Positions 9,590 to 18,722 of a stretch of 64,000 nt of DNA are shown piece after piece (position 1 is the stretch's first letter; the number at the start of each line of letters is the position of its first letter). The notes under the pieces were generated by a model. The model was given only the letters and a program-made list of their open reading frames with translations. It was not told where the DNA came from and made no database searches. Made by a program: the position numbers and the translations under genes. The stretch covers positions 496,001 to 560,000 of the forward strand of contig NZ_RKMB01000002.1 in NCBI RefSeq assembly GCF_003797765.1, given 5' to 3'. This DNA is from Ramlibacter sp. WS9 (GTDB lineage: Bacteria > Pseudomonadota > Gammaproteobacteria > Burkholderiales > Burkholderiaceae_C).

Positions 9590-10459
9590 TCAGGCAGTGC
9601 TCGGCGTGGGACCGACGCCGTTGCTGGCGATCAGCAGCGCGGCTACTTCCTTGCGGTAGCGATTGAGCTCCTGCACGCTCTTGAAGCTGCGGTCCATCAG
9701 CAGGCTCATGTTGTGCAGGATGCGCTCGACGACTTTGCTCTCCCAGACCGCGTCGAAGTTGATCTGCGTGTCCAGCCAGTGCTCCAGCCATTCCGGGTTG
9801 GGCAAGCGGCTCTGGATCGTGTCGCGCGGGAACAGCGCCTTGTTGACGTGCAGGTTGGTGGGGTGCAGCGCCTGCGCCGTGCGGCGGGCGCTGGCCATCA
9901 GGACACCGACCTTGGAGAAAGCAGCCTTGGCCTCGTTGCCGAAGTTGTTGATGGCCCGCTTCATGTAGCGCAAGTAGGCGCCGCCGTGGCGGGCTTCGTC
10001 CTGCGACAGCGTGGTGTAGATGTGCTTGATGACCGGCTCGGTGTGCCACTCGCTCGCGCGGCGGTACCAGTGGTTCAGGCGGATCTCGCCGCAGAAATGC
10101 AGCATGAGCGTCTCGAGCGCTGGGGCCGGCTCGAATTCGAAACGCACCTCGTGCAGTTCCTTCTCGGTCGGTGCCAGCTCCGGGCGGAACCGCTTGAGAT
10201 ATTCCATCAGCACCAGCGAGTGCTTCTGCTCTTCGAAGAACCAGATCGACATGAAGGCTGAAAAGTCGCTGTCGTCCTTGTTATCCCGCAGGAACATCTC
10301 GGTGGCGGGCAGGGCCGACCACTCGGTGATTGCGTTCATCTTGATGGTCTGGGCCTGCTCGTCGGAGAGCTTGCTGGCGTCGAACGTGTCCCAGGGAATG
10401 TCCTTGTCCATGTCCCAGCGGACGGATTCGAGTTGTTTGAACAGTTCGGGGTAGAGCAT
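9590..10459 (-). CDS. Ferritin-like di-iron protein
   Basis: A 289-residue soluble, mostly helical protein. Two di-iron half-site motifs of the ExxH type are visible, EEQKH near residue 83 and DEARH near 150, with further acidic residues in the preceding helices. This is the arrangement of ferritin-like and acyl-ACP-desaturase-like carboxylate-bridged enzymes. The substrate is unknown; oxygen-dependent hydroxylation or desaturation, or iron oxidation, are possible. A GTG at 10480 in the same frame would add seven residues. I chose the ATG at 10459 because a TTAAAA-like -10 lies only a few bases upstream of the GTG and the MLYPELF start looks natural. It is divergent from the glutathione peroxidase gene. 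Confidence 0.8.
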   Translation of the reverse strand: MLYPELFKQLESVRWDMDKDIPWDTFDASKLSDEQAQTIKMNAITEWSALPATEMFLRDNKDDSDFSAFMSIWFFEEQKHSLVLMEYLKRFRPELAPTEKELHEVRFEFEPAPALETLMLHFCGEIRLNHWYRRASEWHTEPVIKHIYTTLSQDEARHGGAYLRYMKRAINNFGNEAKAAFSKVGVLMASARRTAQALHPTNLHVNKALFPRDTIQSRLPNPEWLEHWLDTQINFDAVWESKVVERILHNMSLLMDRSFKSVQELNRYRKEVAALLIASNGVGPTPSTA

Positions 10460-10544
10460 GATTGCTTTCGGAATGCCCACATTTTAAGCGGCCACGTGAA
10501 AACAGCTTGACAATTGGACACTACCGTCCGAAAGGTGGCTCTTC

Positions 10545-11105
10545 TTGAACACTTTCCGCTTCTTTTTAGCCGCCGCTGCGGCGGCGTTGACGTTCGCGGC
10601 GCCGGCGCGTGCGGCCGATGCCAGCTGCCCCGCCACGCTGAACCATCAATTTCCGCGCTTGCAAGACGAGAAGCCCCAGACACTTTGCCAATACAAGGGC
10701 AAGGTACTGCTGGTGGTCAACACGGCGAGCTTCTGCGGCTTCACCCCCCAGTACAAGGGCCTGGAAGCCCTGTACGCGAAGTACAAGGACCGGGGACTGG
10801 TGGTGCTCGGCTTCCCGTCCAACGACTTTGCTCAGGAAAAGGGAAGCAACAGGGAGATCGCGGACTTCTGCGAGAACACCTACGGCGTGAAATTCCCGAT
10901 GTTCGGCGCCTCGCACGTGCGCGGCGCGGACGCCAACCCGCTGTTCAGGCAGCTTGCCCAGGCCACGGGGAACCAGCCCCTCTGGAATTTCCACAAATAC
11001 CTGGTGGGCCGCGACGGAAAGCCTGTGGCCAGCTACGGCACCCGCACCGTGCCCGATGACGCGGTCCTGGTCGGCGAGATCGAAAAACAATTGGCCGCGA
11101 AGTGA
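10545..11105 (+). CDS. Exported glutathione peroxidase
   Basis: A 186-residue thiol peroxidase of the glutathione peroxidase family. A clear signal peptide precedes it (residues 1-23, ending ARA/AD), so it should act in the periplasm, unlike the usual cytoplasmic enzyme. The catalytic cysteine is Cys64 in NTASFCGFTPQY. The second motif reads GFPSNDF where the family usually has GFPCNQF, so the resolving-type Cys and the Gln differ. WNFHKYLVGRDG, the third family motif, is intact. The start is TTG at 10545, with AAAGGTGG about 9 bp upstream as ribosome-binding site. Peroxide or lipid-peroxide reduction is the likely role; the physiological reductant is probably thioredoxin-like rather than glutathione. 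Confidence 0.9.
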   Translation: MNTFRFFLAAAAAALTFAAPARAADASCPATLNHQFPRLQDEKPQTLCQYKGKVLLVVNTASFCGFTPQYKGLEALYAKYKDRGLVVLGFPSNDFAQEKGSNREIADFCENTYGVKFPMFGASHVRGADANPLFRQLAQATGNQPLWNFHKYLVGRDGKPVASYGTRTVPDDAVLVGEIEKQLAAK

Positions 11106-11215
11106 ACAGCGGGCCGCGCTAGGCCGATCGACTGCCGAGCCGGTTCACAAAAATTTACCTCTCGGCGCGGTCGGGGACTGGAACCCGGGCAATCCGTCCC
11201 CACTCTACTCAGCAC

Positions 11216-11350
11216 ACGAGCAGTGCTCGTCATAAGAATTGTTTTTCGTGCTGCGAAGACTTCCGGGAGCATTTAGCCCGGCTGTAATCCTGGAGCGACT
11301 CTTCTCCTCCTCCCTCCCTCCCTCCTTCGTTTCGGGGCGCTTCGCAGCAC
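11216..11350. other. Structured intergenic segment, possible small RNA or attenuator
   Basis: The gene-free stretch 11106-11498 is unusually rich in pairing. A 15-base palindrome ACGAGCAGTGCTCGT spans 11216-11230. A perfect 11-bp inverted repeat joins GTGCTGCGAAG (11248-11258) to CTTCGCAGCAC (11340-11350). Inside that stem lies a 30-base all-pyrimidine run (11299-11328) with three CCC blocks, so the minus strand is G-rich. Together with the hairpins just downstream this looks like an RNA-level element, but I recognise no known family, and which strand is transcribed cannot be told. Confidence 0.35.
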
Positions 11351-11358
11351 AATTTATT

Positions 11359-11389
11359 CACATGAAAAACGCTACGCGTTTTTCATGTG
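11359..11389. other. Perfect 14-bp inverted repeat with 3-base loop
   Basis: The arm CACATGAAAAACGC (11359-11372) and its exact complement GCGTTTTTCATGTG (11376-11389) are separated only by TAC. It lies 14 bases before the intrinsic terminator at 11403-11429 and may be a second terminator hairpin or a protein-binding palindrome. No coding sequence overlaps it. Confidence 0.7.
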
Positions 11390-11402
11390 CTCTGATCAGA
11401 TG

Positions 11403-11429
11403 AAAAAACCCGGCTGAGCCGGGTTTTTT
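11403..11429. terminator. Bidirectional intrinsic terminator
   Basis: A strong hairpin AACCCGGCT-GA-AGCCGGGTT-like (CCCGGCT/AGCCGGG core) flanked by an A-run on the left and a T6 run on the right. It can terminate transcripts in both directions: the GST gene reading leftwards from 12113 and anything reading rightwards from the peroxidase side. Confidence 0.85.
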
Positions 11430-11498
11430 AATAGGGGGCCGCACTGCGCGTTGCTGCGTGCTGGCCGGTGCCCCTGCGGGGGGGGGTGGCGTCAGCCG

Positions 11499-12113
11499 TC
11501 AGGTCGGTTTGCTGTCGATGAAGCTCTGGCGCTGCATCAGTTTCTCGTGGAGCTTGCTGAGGTTGGGGTAGGTGCCGCGCCAATCGATTTCGGGGAAGCG
11601 GAAGTCCAGGTAGCCGAGCGCGCATCCGACAGCGATGTCAGCCAGGCTCAGGTAGATGCCGGCGCAGAAGGGCTTTTCGCCCAAGCCTTGGCTCATGGCC
11701 TTGACGCTCGCATGCACCTTGGCCAGCTGCCGGTCGATCCAGGCCTGGCTGCGCTGCGCCTTGGTACGCCCCGCCCAGTTGGCTTCGAGCCGCGCGAGGA
11801 TCGCGGCGTCGACGACGCCGTCCGCCAGTGCTTCCCAGGTCTTCACCTCCGCGCGCTCGCGGCCCATCGCCGGGATCAGTTTGCCGACCGGCGACAACGT
11901 ATCGAGGTACTCGACGATCACGCGCGAATCGAACAGCGCCTCGCCGCCTTCCATCACCAGGCAAGGCACCTTGCCCAGCGGGTTGGACTGGCCGATGGTG
12001 CTGTCAGCGGCCCACACATCTTCCATCACGAAATCGTAGTCCAGCTTCTTTTCAGCCATTACGACACGCACCTTGCGCACGTAAGGGCTGGCGGTGGCTC
12101 CGATCAGTTTCAT
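11499..12113 (-). CDS. Glutathione S-transferase family protein
   Basis: A 204-residue cytosolic GST. The N-terminal thioredoxin-fold domain is residues 1-80, with SPYVRKVRVV at the start of helix 1, the cis-proline loop GKVPCLV near 47, and the glutathione-contacting FDSRVIVEYLD near 60. The all-helical C-terminal domain contains the conserved LSLADIAVGCALGY N-capping box near 155-168. The active Ser/Cys class is uncertain; Ser9 is the candidate. It probably conjugates or reduces small electrophiles. It is a single gene with a strong intrinsic terminator 70 bp after its stop, and it is divergent from purB. Confidence 0.9.
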   Translation of the reverse strand: MKLIGATASPYVRKVRVVMAEKKLDYDFVMEDVWAADSTIGQSNPLGKVPCLVMEGGEALFDSRVIVEYLDTLSPVGKLIPAMGRERAEVKTWEALADGVVDAAILARLEANWAGRTKAQRSQAWIDRQLAKVHASVKAMSQGLGEKPFCAGIYLSLADIAVGCALGYLDFRFPEIDWRGTYPNLSKLHEKLMQRQSFIDSKPT

Positions 12114-12205
12114 GAAAAGCTCTCTTTGGTATTCGAGTTATCGCGATGATTCATTTTAGCGAGAGGACCCGACGTGGCTTGTCTCGTTCCCGTGCGCCCG
12201 TGTAA

Positions 12206-13738
<1,533 letters not shown>

Positions 13739-13739
13739 C

Positions 13740-14300
13740 TTGGCCCTCAAATCAACCATCTTCAAGGCGAACCTCTCGATCGCCGACATCGATCACGCGT
13801 ACTACGCGGATCACCAGCTCACGCTGGCGCGTCACCCGAGCGAGACGGACGAGCGGATGATGATCCGCCTCGTCGCGCTGGCATTGAACGCGTATCGCGT
13901 GCAGACCGAATGCAACGGAGACGCGACGCTCACCTTCGGCGCCGGCCTGTCCAACCCGGACGACCCCGACGTGTCGTTGCGCGACTTCACCGGGCGCACG
14001 CGGCTGTGGATCGAGGTCGGGCAGCCGGAAGACAAGCCCATTGCAAAGGCTTGCAGCAAAGCCGATGCAGTCAGCCTGTATTGCTTCGCCCACTCCGCGG
14101 AAGTGTGGTGGCGCGGCATCGAGACCAAGCTCACCCGCCTGCACAGCCTCAGCGTCTACCGCGTCCCCACGGTCGCTTCACAGGCGTTGGCGGCCCTGGC
14201 CGAGCGCAGCATGCAACTGCAGGCCACGGTGCAGGAAGGCACGTTGATGCTGGGTGACGGCAAGAACACGGTCGACATCGAGCCGCTGCGCTGGAAATAG
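13740..14300 (+). CDS. yaeQ: YaeQ family protein
   Basis: A 186-residue YaeQ homologue (E. coli 181). The start TTG at 13740 gives MALKSTIFKANL, the typical family N-terminus, followed by YYADHQLTLARHPSETDERMM. The family adopts a PD-(D/E)XK nuclease-like fold, consistent with the acidic LWIEVGQPEDKPIAKACSKA segment (near residues 88-107). A reported role in transcript elongation (RfaH suppression) is not certain. It starts 1 bp after purB, with a TTG start and coupling to the upstream stop, which suggests translation depends on purB. Confidence 0.93.
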   Translation: MALKSTIFKANLSIADIDHAYYADHQLTLARHPSETDERMMIRLVALALNAYRVQTECNGDATLTFGAGLSNPDDPDVSLRDFTGRTRLWIEVGQPEDKPIAKACSKADAVSLYCFAHSAEVWWRGIETKLTRLHSLSVYRVPTVASQALAALAERSMQLQATVQEGTLMLGDGKNTVDIEPLRWK

Positions 14301-14305
14301 CGTCT

Positions 14306-14608
14306 TCAGGCCGGCATGGGCAGGCCGCAGTTCCAGCATTGCTCGAACCCGCCTTCCACCGTCTCGCCGCACGCACACAGCCATCGCCGCTGAGTCGCGT
14401 GCTGCAGCCCGTGCAGGAACTCGCGTGCCTCCACTTCCTGCTCATCGTGCGTGAGCCAGACCTCGGGCAGGCACTGGTCGGGCGGCAGCTCGCCGGCAGC
14501 GGCACCGAGGTAGTAGCGCTGCACGGAAGCTTCGATCCCCGCCTGGCGCAGCGCATCGGCCCAGAGCGCGGCAATGGCGATGTTGGGGGCCTGGGTCAAC
14601 TTCCGCAT
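14306..14608 (-). CDS. DUF2007-type protein with C-terminal zinc ribbon
   Basis: A 100-residue small cytoplasmic protein. The N-terminal part (residues ~1-65: NIAIAALWADALRQAGI ... EVWLTHDEQEVEAREFL) resembles the DUF2007 putative signal-transducing domain. The C-terminal 30 residues carry LCACGETVEGGFEQCWNCG, a CxC...CxxC set that looks like a zinc ribbon. It converges on yaeQ (5 bp between stops) and follows the DUF3717-DUF1289 gene on the same strand with a 9-bp gap, so the two are probably co-transcribed. The function is unknown. Confidence 0.75.
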   Translation of the reverse strand: MRKLTQAPNIAIAALWADALRQAGIEASVQRYYLGAAAGELPPDQCLPEVWLTHDEQEVEAREFLHGLQHATQRRWLCACGETVEGGFEQCWNCGLPMPA

Positions 14609-14617
14609 TGCGTGGAC

Positions 14618-15049
14618 TCAGGCGGACGCTGGCGGCTCACCAGGGCCTTCGGCTGCCCTTTCAGAGTACTTGTTGAAGCGCCAAGCATCACCTTCGAGGG
14701 TGATGCGCCGCCAGGTCTGGCGCTTCTCGGCCGGCGTCATCGCGGGCCAGTGCTGCACCTCTTCGAAGGTGCGCCCGCAGCCCTTGCAGTCGGCGTCGCC
14801 TTGGCTGGTCGAGCAGATGGCGATGCAGGGCGTATCCGGCGTCGTGTCGTACCAAGCCTTCCACGCAGCGTAGGCGGCCGGCGGAAAGCCTTTCTCATCG
14901 GCCTCGTCCTCGTGATAGAAGATCAGCAGCGCATACACCTCCGCCAGCGCCCGCAACTCGGGCGCGAGCGTGACGCCGTCGGGCGACGGCTTCTTTTCGC
15001 GCCAGAAGTTGATGGCGGCTTCGATGTCGGTGATGTGGATTCCGGCCAT
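14618..15049 (-). CDS. DUF3717-DUF1289 two-domain protein
   Basis: A 143-residue protein joining two small families. Residues 1-70 (MAGIHITDIEAAINFWR ... KGFPPAAYAAWKAWY) match the DUF3717 pattern of Burkholderiales. Residues ~78-122 match DUF1289: CIAICSTS, then CKGCGRTFEEV and W-MTPAEKRQTW, with four cysteines that probably bind a metal. The ATG at 15049 begins DUF3717 exactly; longer reading frames upstream run into the riboswitch promoter and are unlikely. No biochemical function is known for either domain. Confidence 0.82.
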   Translation of the reverse strand: MAGIHITDIEAAINFWREKKPSPDGVTLAPELRALAEVYALLIFYHEDEADEKGFPPAAYAAWKAWYDTTPDTPCIAICSTSQGDADCKGCGRTFEEVQHWPAMTPAEKRQTWRRITLEGDAWRFNKYSERAAEGPGEPPASA

Positions 15050-15109
15050 GTAACGAGCGCAAGGGGAGGCGGATGATAGCGCCTCAGTGTGCCCAGTTTG
15101 GGCGTCCTG

Positions 15110-15118
15110 TGCTTTAAT
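15110..15118 (+). promoter_or_regulatory. Extended -10 promoter of the TerC riboswitch transcript
   Basis: TGCTTTAAT is an extended -10 element (TG, one base, TTTAAT) placed so that transcription would begin at about 15124-15126, exactly where the riboswitch P1 stem starts. The region just upstream contains a short palindrome GCCCAGTTTGGGC (15091-15103) overlapping the expected -35 area. Confidence 0.55.
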
Positions 15119-15123
15119 ACGGG

Positions 15124-15278
15124 CACGAAGGGGAGTAGCTCCCGTCCGGCGCTTCAACGCGCCGGGTATCGGCAAGTCGTCATTACGAAGTGCGTGCACT
15201 TCCGGCTTGTCGGGCACTGGCGCCACGCCATGCCGAGCCAGACCTTCGATTGAAACCCTGAACGGGGTTCGGTCGAAG
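15124..15278 (+). ncRNA. yybP-ykoY manganese riboswitch with alternative hairpin
   Basis: The 5' leader of the TerC gene contains the yybP-ykoY aptamer hallmarks. The P1 strand CGAAGG (15126-15131) is followed by GGGAGTAGCTCCCG. A GC-rich arm and a CATTACG internal motif follow, then GAGCCAGACCTTCG, whose CCTTCG (15243-15248) closes P1. That same 3' strand can instead form a hairpin between CTTCGATTGAAACCC (15244-15258) and GGGGTTCGGTCGAAG (15264-15278), mutually exclusive with P1. This class senses Mn2+ and controls Mn exporters such as mntP and alx. No T-run follows the alternative hairpin, so control is probably translational or Rho-linked rather than by intrinsic termination. Confidence 0.88.
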
Positions 15279-15360
15279 CGATCTTGGTTCCCGCCAAAGC
15301 ACGTACTCGCACCGTTCCCGTATGGGGTTGTTCATCGAACAGCAACTCGGAGCGTTTTTC

Positions 15361-16032
15361 ATGGAATTTCTATCGACCGCCTGGTGGACAGCCTTGCTGG
15401 CCATCATCCTCATCGACCTGGTTCTGGCCGGCGACAATGCCATCGTGATCGCCCTGGCGGCGCGCAACCTGCCGCCCCATCTCCAGAAAAAGGCCATCGC
15501 CTGGGGAACGGTCGGCGCCATCCTGGTCCGCTCGGTCATGACCGTTGCGGTCGTCTGGCTGCTGAAGATTCCGGGCCTGATGCTCATCGGCGGATTGGGC
15601 CTGGTGTGGATCGCCTACAAGCTGCTGGCCGACGACGGCGGCGGCGAGCACGACGGCCCGGTCGTCGGCACTTTCTGGGGCGCGATGAAGACCATCGTCG
15701 TGGCCGACGCGCTGATGGGCATCGACAACGTGCTCGGCGTCGCCGGTGCGGCCCATGGCCAGATGGACCTGGTGGTGATCGGGCTGCTCGTCAGCGTCCC
15801 GATCGTCGTTTTCGGCAGCACCGTGGTGCTCAAGCTGGTGGAGCGCTTCCCCATCATCATCCAGGCCGGCGCCGCGGTGCTGGCGTTCACGGCCGCCAAG
15901 ATGATCGTCGACGAACCGCTGCTGCGCGGGGTCTTCAGTCACGACGCGGCGCGCTGGGGCACGTACGCCGCCGCTGTCGCGGGCGTGCTGCTCGCCGGCT
16001 GGTACGCCGCCCGCCGCCAACCGGCCGCCTGA
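15361..16032 (+). CDS. TerC family membrane protein, probable Mn2+ exporter
   Basis: A 223-residue polytopic inner-membrane protein (about seven TM segments) of the TerC/Alx family. The conserved intramembrane acidic motifs are present: IDLVLAGDNAIVIALA near residue 20 and GIDNVLGVAG near 120, thought to form the metal path. Because it sits directly behind a manganese riboswitch, manganese efflux is the best functional call. The ATG at 15361 is preferred over an in-frame ATG at 15322 because it gives the family N-terminus MEFLSTAWW and follows GGAGCG at a good distance. A second TerC paralogue lies at 60537-61241 without a riboswitch. Confidence 0.93.
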   Translation: MEFLSTAWWTALLAIILIDLVLAGDNAIVIALAARNLPPHLQKKAIAWGTVGAILVRSVMTVAVVWLLKIPGLMLIGGLGLVWIAYKLLADDGGGEHDGPVVGTFWGAMKTIVVADALMGIDNVLGVAGAAHGQMDLVVIGLLVSVPIVVFGSTVVLKLVERFPIIIQAGAAVLAFTAAKMIVDEPLLRGVFSHDAARWGTYAAAVAGVLLAGWYAARRQPAA

Positions 16033-16085
16033 CGCAGCCCGCCACGCGCCATGCGACCCGCATGGCGCGGTGTATGCTGCCGGCC

Positions 16086-16439
16086 ATGAAGCTTCTTGCC
16101 AAATGGATGCTCAGCGCCGCGGCGCTGCTGCTTGTCGCCTACATCTACAGCGGCGTCGAGGTCAAAACGTTCACCGCGGCCCTCATCGCCGCGCTCGTCC
16201 TCGGGCTGCTCAACACCATCGTGCGGCCCGTCCTGGTGGTGCTGACCCTGCCAGTCACGGTGGTCACGCTCGGCCTGTTCCTGTTCATCATCAACGCGCT
16301 GATGTTCTGGGCCGCCGCGGGACTGCTGGACGGCTTCCACGTGCGCGATTTTGTTGCCGCGCTGATCGGCTCGCTGATCTATTCGCTGATCGGCGTGGTG
16401 ATCGAGTCAGCGCTCGAGAGCCTGTTCTCGAAGAAGTGA
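16086..16439 (+). CDS. Small phage-holin-family-like membrane protein
   Basis: A 117-residue protein with four hydrophobic segments, matching the bacterial Phage_holin_4_2-type family by its VRPVLVVLTLPVTVVTLGLFLFIINA core (written here as overlapping motifs VRPVLVVLTLP and TLGLFLFIINAL). Such chromosomal members are not phage-borne and their role is unknown. It begins 53 bp after TerC and may share its transcript. Its last 33 bp overlap the end of the convergent M48 protease gene. Confidence 0.82.
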   Translation: MKLLAKWMLSAAALLLVAYIYSGVEVKTFTAALIAALVLGLLNTIVRPVLVVLTLPVTVVTLGLFLFIINALMFWAAAGLLDGFHVRDFVAALIGSLIYSLIGVVIESALESLFSKK

Positions 16440-17936
16440 TGCCACCGCCCGCGCGCGGGTGTCGATGATCGAAGCCTCGATGTGGTCGCCACCGCCGCCC
16501 GACTTGCGCGCCACATCCTGCGCTGCCTTGAAGCGGTCCATTGCCGCCTGGTAGTCCAGGTGGGCCACCTGCACCTCGGCTTCGGCGCGGATGGCCCGCA
16601 ATGTCTGGCCCTGCGCCGTGTAGGCGGCGCCTAGCAGCTGCCAGGCTTGAGCGTCGCGCGGGTGCAGCGCCACCCAGGTCTGCAGCCGTGGGGCGGCATC
16701 GGCAGCGCGCCCGCTCTGGATGCGGGCCTGCGACAGCAGCATCACTTCGGGGCGATGGTTGTCGGCCGGGTCGATCATGCCGGCCGCGCGTGTGGCGTCG
16801 CCGGCGGCAAGCGCCAACTCGGCCGCGAGCAGTTTCGCGGTGCGCGATGCGCGCGCGTCGCCCGCCGTGGCTGCCTGCAAACGCGCCACGAGACGGGATG
16901 CCGCCGCCGGCTCGCGCAGCTTGGTGCTGGCCAGCGCGGCGGCGTAGAGGATGCCCACCTGCCGCCAGCGGTCGCTGGCCGCCGCCTGCGGCCCGTCGGC
17001 TTCGGCCGCATACGCGCGCAGGCCGTCCATGCCCGGGTTCGACAACACGCGCGATCGGCCGACCATCATTGAGTGCACCAGGTCCGGCGCCGGCGCTGCC
17101 GGCGCGCGAGCCTGAAGCTGCTGGCGCGACTGCGCCTCGGCGATGCGCTCGGTGTTCATCGGGTGGGTGCGCAGATAGGGAAAGCTGCCGTTGTCGTTCA
17201 GGCGCGCGGACTGCTGCAGCTTTTCGAACATGCTGACCATGCCCTGGGCGTCGAAGCCGGCCTGCGTCATCACGCCGTAGCCGACGCGGTCGGCCTCTCG
17301 CTCCATGTCGCGCGAGAAGTTCAGCTGGTTCTGCATCGCGAGCGCCTGGCCGCCCGCGATCACTGCATTGGCCGCGTCAGGGCTCTTGCCCGCCGCGAGC
17401 GCGCCCAGGATGATGGCCGCCAGCATCATCGGTGCCTGCCGGCTCTGCTGCGTCATCAAACGCGAGATGTGGCGCTGCGTCACGTGGCTGAGTTCATGCG
17501 CCAGCACCGCCGCCAGTTCGTCGCGCGTCACGGTCACGTTGACCAGACCGAGCTGCAGGCCCATCCAGCCTCCGGGCACGGCGAAGGCGTTGATCACGCG
17601 ATCTTTCCCCAGCAACACCTGCCAGGCGAAGCGATCGTCCAGTTCGGAGGTGAGCTCGCCGCGGGTGCGCGCGGCCGCCAGCAGGCGGGTCCAGATCTCG
17701 AGCACGTATTCGTCGAGCACCGGATCGTTGATGTAGTCCGGATCGCGGTACAGCTCGCGGGCGACACGCTCACCCAGCTTGCGCTCGGCACTCACGGCCA
17801 TGTCGCTTGGGTCGCCCAGGGTGGGGAGCTGGGCGCGGGCCGGCATCAGCAGGCAAGCCGCCATCAGCGCCGCGCCCAACGGGGCGGCGCGCAAGCGCAT
17901 GCCGCCCGCCCGCAGCCGGTGTTTCCAGAGGATCAT
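16407..17936 (-). CDS. M48 family metalloprotease with TPR-like C-terminus (BepA-like)
   Basis: A 509-residue exported zinc protease. The N-terminus has a signal peptide ending ARAQ near residue 36. The zinc site is HELSH near residue 150 with the third ligand in the EREAD motif near 215, as in BepA/YfgC. BepA acts on outer-membrane protein and LptD assembly in the periplasm. The C-terminal half is alanine-rich helical repeat (TPR-like), also as in BepA. The gene's 3' end overlaps the convergent holin-like gene by 33 bp. It is divergent from moaC. Confidence 0.92.
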   Translation of the reverse strand: MILWKHRLRAGGMRLRAAPLGAALMAACLLMPARAQLPTLGDPSDMAVSAERKLGERVARELYRDPDYINDPVLDEYVLEIWTRLLAAARTRGELTSELDDRFAWQVLLGKDRVINAFAVPGGWMGLQLGLVNVTVTRDELAAVLAHELSHVTQRHISRLMTQQSRQAPMMLAAIILGALAAGKSPDAANAVIAGGQALAMQNQLNFSRDMEREADRVGYGVMTQAGFDAQGMVSMFEKLQQSARLNDNGSFPYLRTHPMNTERIAEAQSRQQLQARAPAAPAPDLVHSMMVGRSRVLSNPGMDGLRAYAAEADGPQAAASDRWRQVGILYAAALASTKLREPAAASRLVARLQAATAGDARASRTAKLLAAELALAAGDATRAAGMIDPADNHRPEVMLLSQARIQSGRAADAAPRLQTWVALHPRDAQAWQLLGAAYTAQGQTLRAIRAEAEVQVAHLDYQAAMDRFKAAQDVARKSGGGGDHIEASIIDTRARAVASLLREQALER

Positions 17937-17941
17937 GTGCG

Positions 17942-17947
17942 TATGAT
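17942..17947 (+). promoter_or_regulatory. Candidate -10 for moaC
   Basis: TATGAT sits about 60 bp upstream of the moaC ATG, in the short divergent region with the M48 gene. A convincing -35 is not visible because it would fall inside the M48 coding start. Confidence 0.3.
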
Positions 17948-18005
17948 GCTAGAAGAAGATGAACACAGCGTAAATGGTTTTGCCCGCGCCGGTTACAAGG
18001 ACATC

Positions 18006-18494
18006 ATGAGCTCGCTGACACATTTCGATGCACAAGGCCAGGCCCACATGGTCGACGTGGGCGGCAAGCCGGCAACCCGCCGCGTGGCCGTCGCCGGCGG
18101 CCGCATCGAAATGCTGCCCGCCACCCTGGCGATCATCGAATCAGGCACGGCCAAGAAGGGCGATGTGCTGGGCATCGCGCGCATTGCGGGCATCCAGGCG
18201 GCCAAGAAGACCAGCGACCTGATCCCCCTGTGCCATCCGCTCGCGCTGACGCGGGTTGCGGTGGAATTCCTGGTGGAGCGCCCGGCTGCGGGCGGGCACG
18301 GCGCGATCGCCTGCACGGCCACCGTCGAAACGGTGGGCCCGACGGGGGTGGAGATGGAAGCGCTCACGGCTGTGCAGGTGGCCCTGCTTACGATCTACGA
18401 CATGTGCAAAGCGGTGGATCGTGGGATGACGATTACGGGGGTGCGGGTGCTGGAGAAGCAGGGCGGCAAATCCGGGCACTACGTCGCCGGTTAA
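18006..18494 (+). CDS. moaC: Cyclic pyranopterin monophosphate synthase
   Basis: A 162-residue MoaC, which completes cyclic pyranopterin monophosphate formation in molybdenum cofactor synthesis together with MoaA. The conserved [16 protein letters not shown] start, the [18 protein letters not shown] substrate segment (near residues 62-79) and [19 protein letters not shown] (near 118-136) are all present. The ATG at 18006 follows AAGGAC and gives the family-typical MSSLTHFD start. It stands alone; no other moa gene is adjacent. Confidence 0.96.
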   Translation: MSSLTHFDAQGQAHMVDVGGKPATRRVAVAGGRIEMLPATLAIIESGTAKKGDVLGIARIAGIQAAKKTSDLIPLCHPLALTRVAVEFLVERPAAGGHGAIACTATVETVGPTGVEMEALTAVQVALLTIYDMCKAVDRGMTITGVRVLEKQGGKSGHYVAG

Positions 18495-18527
18495 AGACCT
18501 TTTTGACCAGAAAACTTAGTCTTGTCC

Positions 18528-18555
18528 AACGCCTGGCCCAATGAAGGCGTTTTAT
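18528..18555 (+). terminator. Intrinsic terminator after moaC
   Basis: The stem AACGCCT (18528-18534) pairs with AGGCGTT (18545-18551), followed by TTTAT. It lies 34 bp after the moaC stop and separates moaC from the glycan operon. Confidence 0.6.
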
Positions 18556-18563
18556 GTTTATCC

Positions 18564-18572
18564 GGAGGTAGC
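18564..18572 (+). promoter_or_regulatory. ops-like element upstream of glycan operon
   Basis: GGAGGTAGC differs by one base from the ops core GGCGGTAGC that recruits the NusG paralogue RfaH to long surface-polysaccharide operons. It is 150 bp ahead of the first gene of the operon and forms a small CGG/CCG hairpin. A single short match can be chance, and no promoter was confidently placed in the 18495-18722 gap. Confidence 0.25.
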
Positions 18573-18722
18573 CGGTTCGAGCTCTGGTCGAGGAAGCCAG
18601 AGACCACTACCTTCTAAGGCATTCCGAAGACCGCTGTCCGCGAGGCCAGCGGATTATCTGCCCCGTGAGCGTGCGCTATCATTGTTCAGCAGAACCCCAG
18701 CGACGCTGACCCCGGATCATCG

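Noticed and set aside
10507..10512. Perfect TTGACA upstream of the peroxidase gene
   Set aside because: No acceptable -10 at 16-18 bp spacing (GAAAGG falls there), so not called a promoter.
18571..18582. tRNA-like GGTTCGAG sequence
   Set aside because: No acceptor stem, anticodon arm or CCA-proximal pairing could be built around it.
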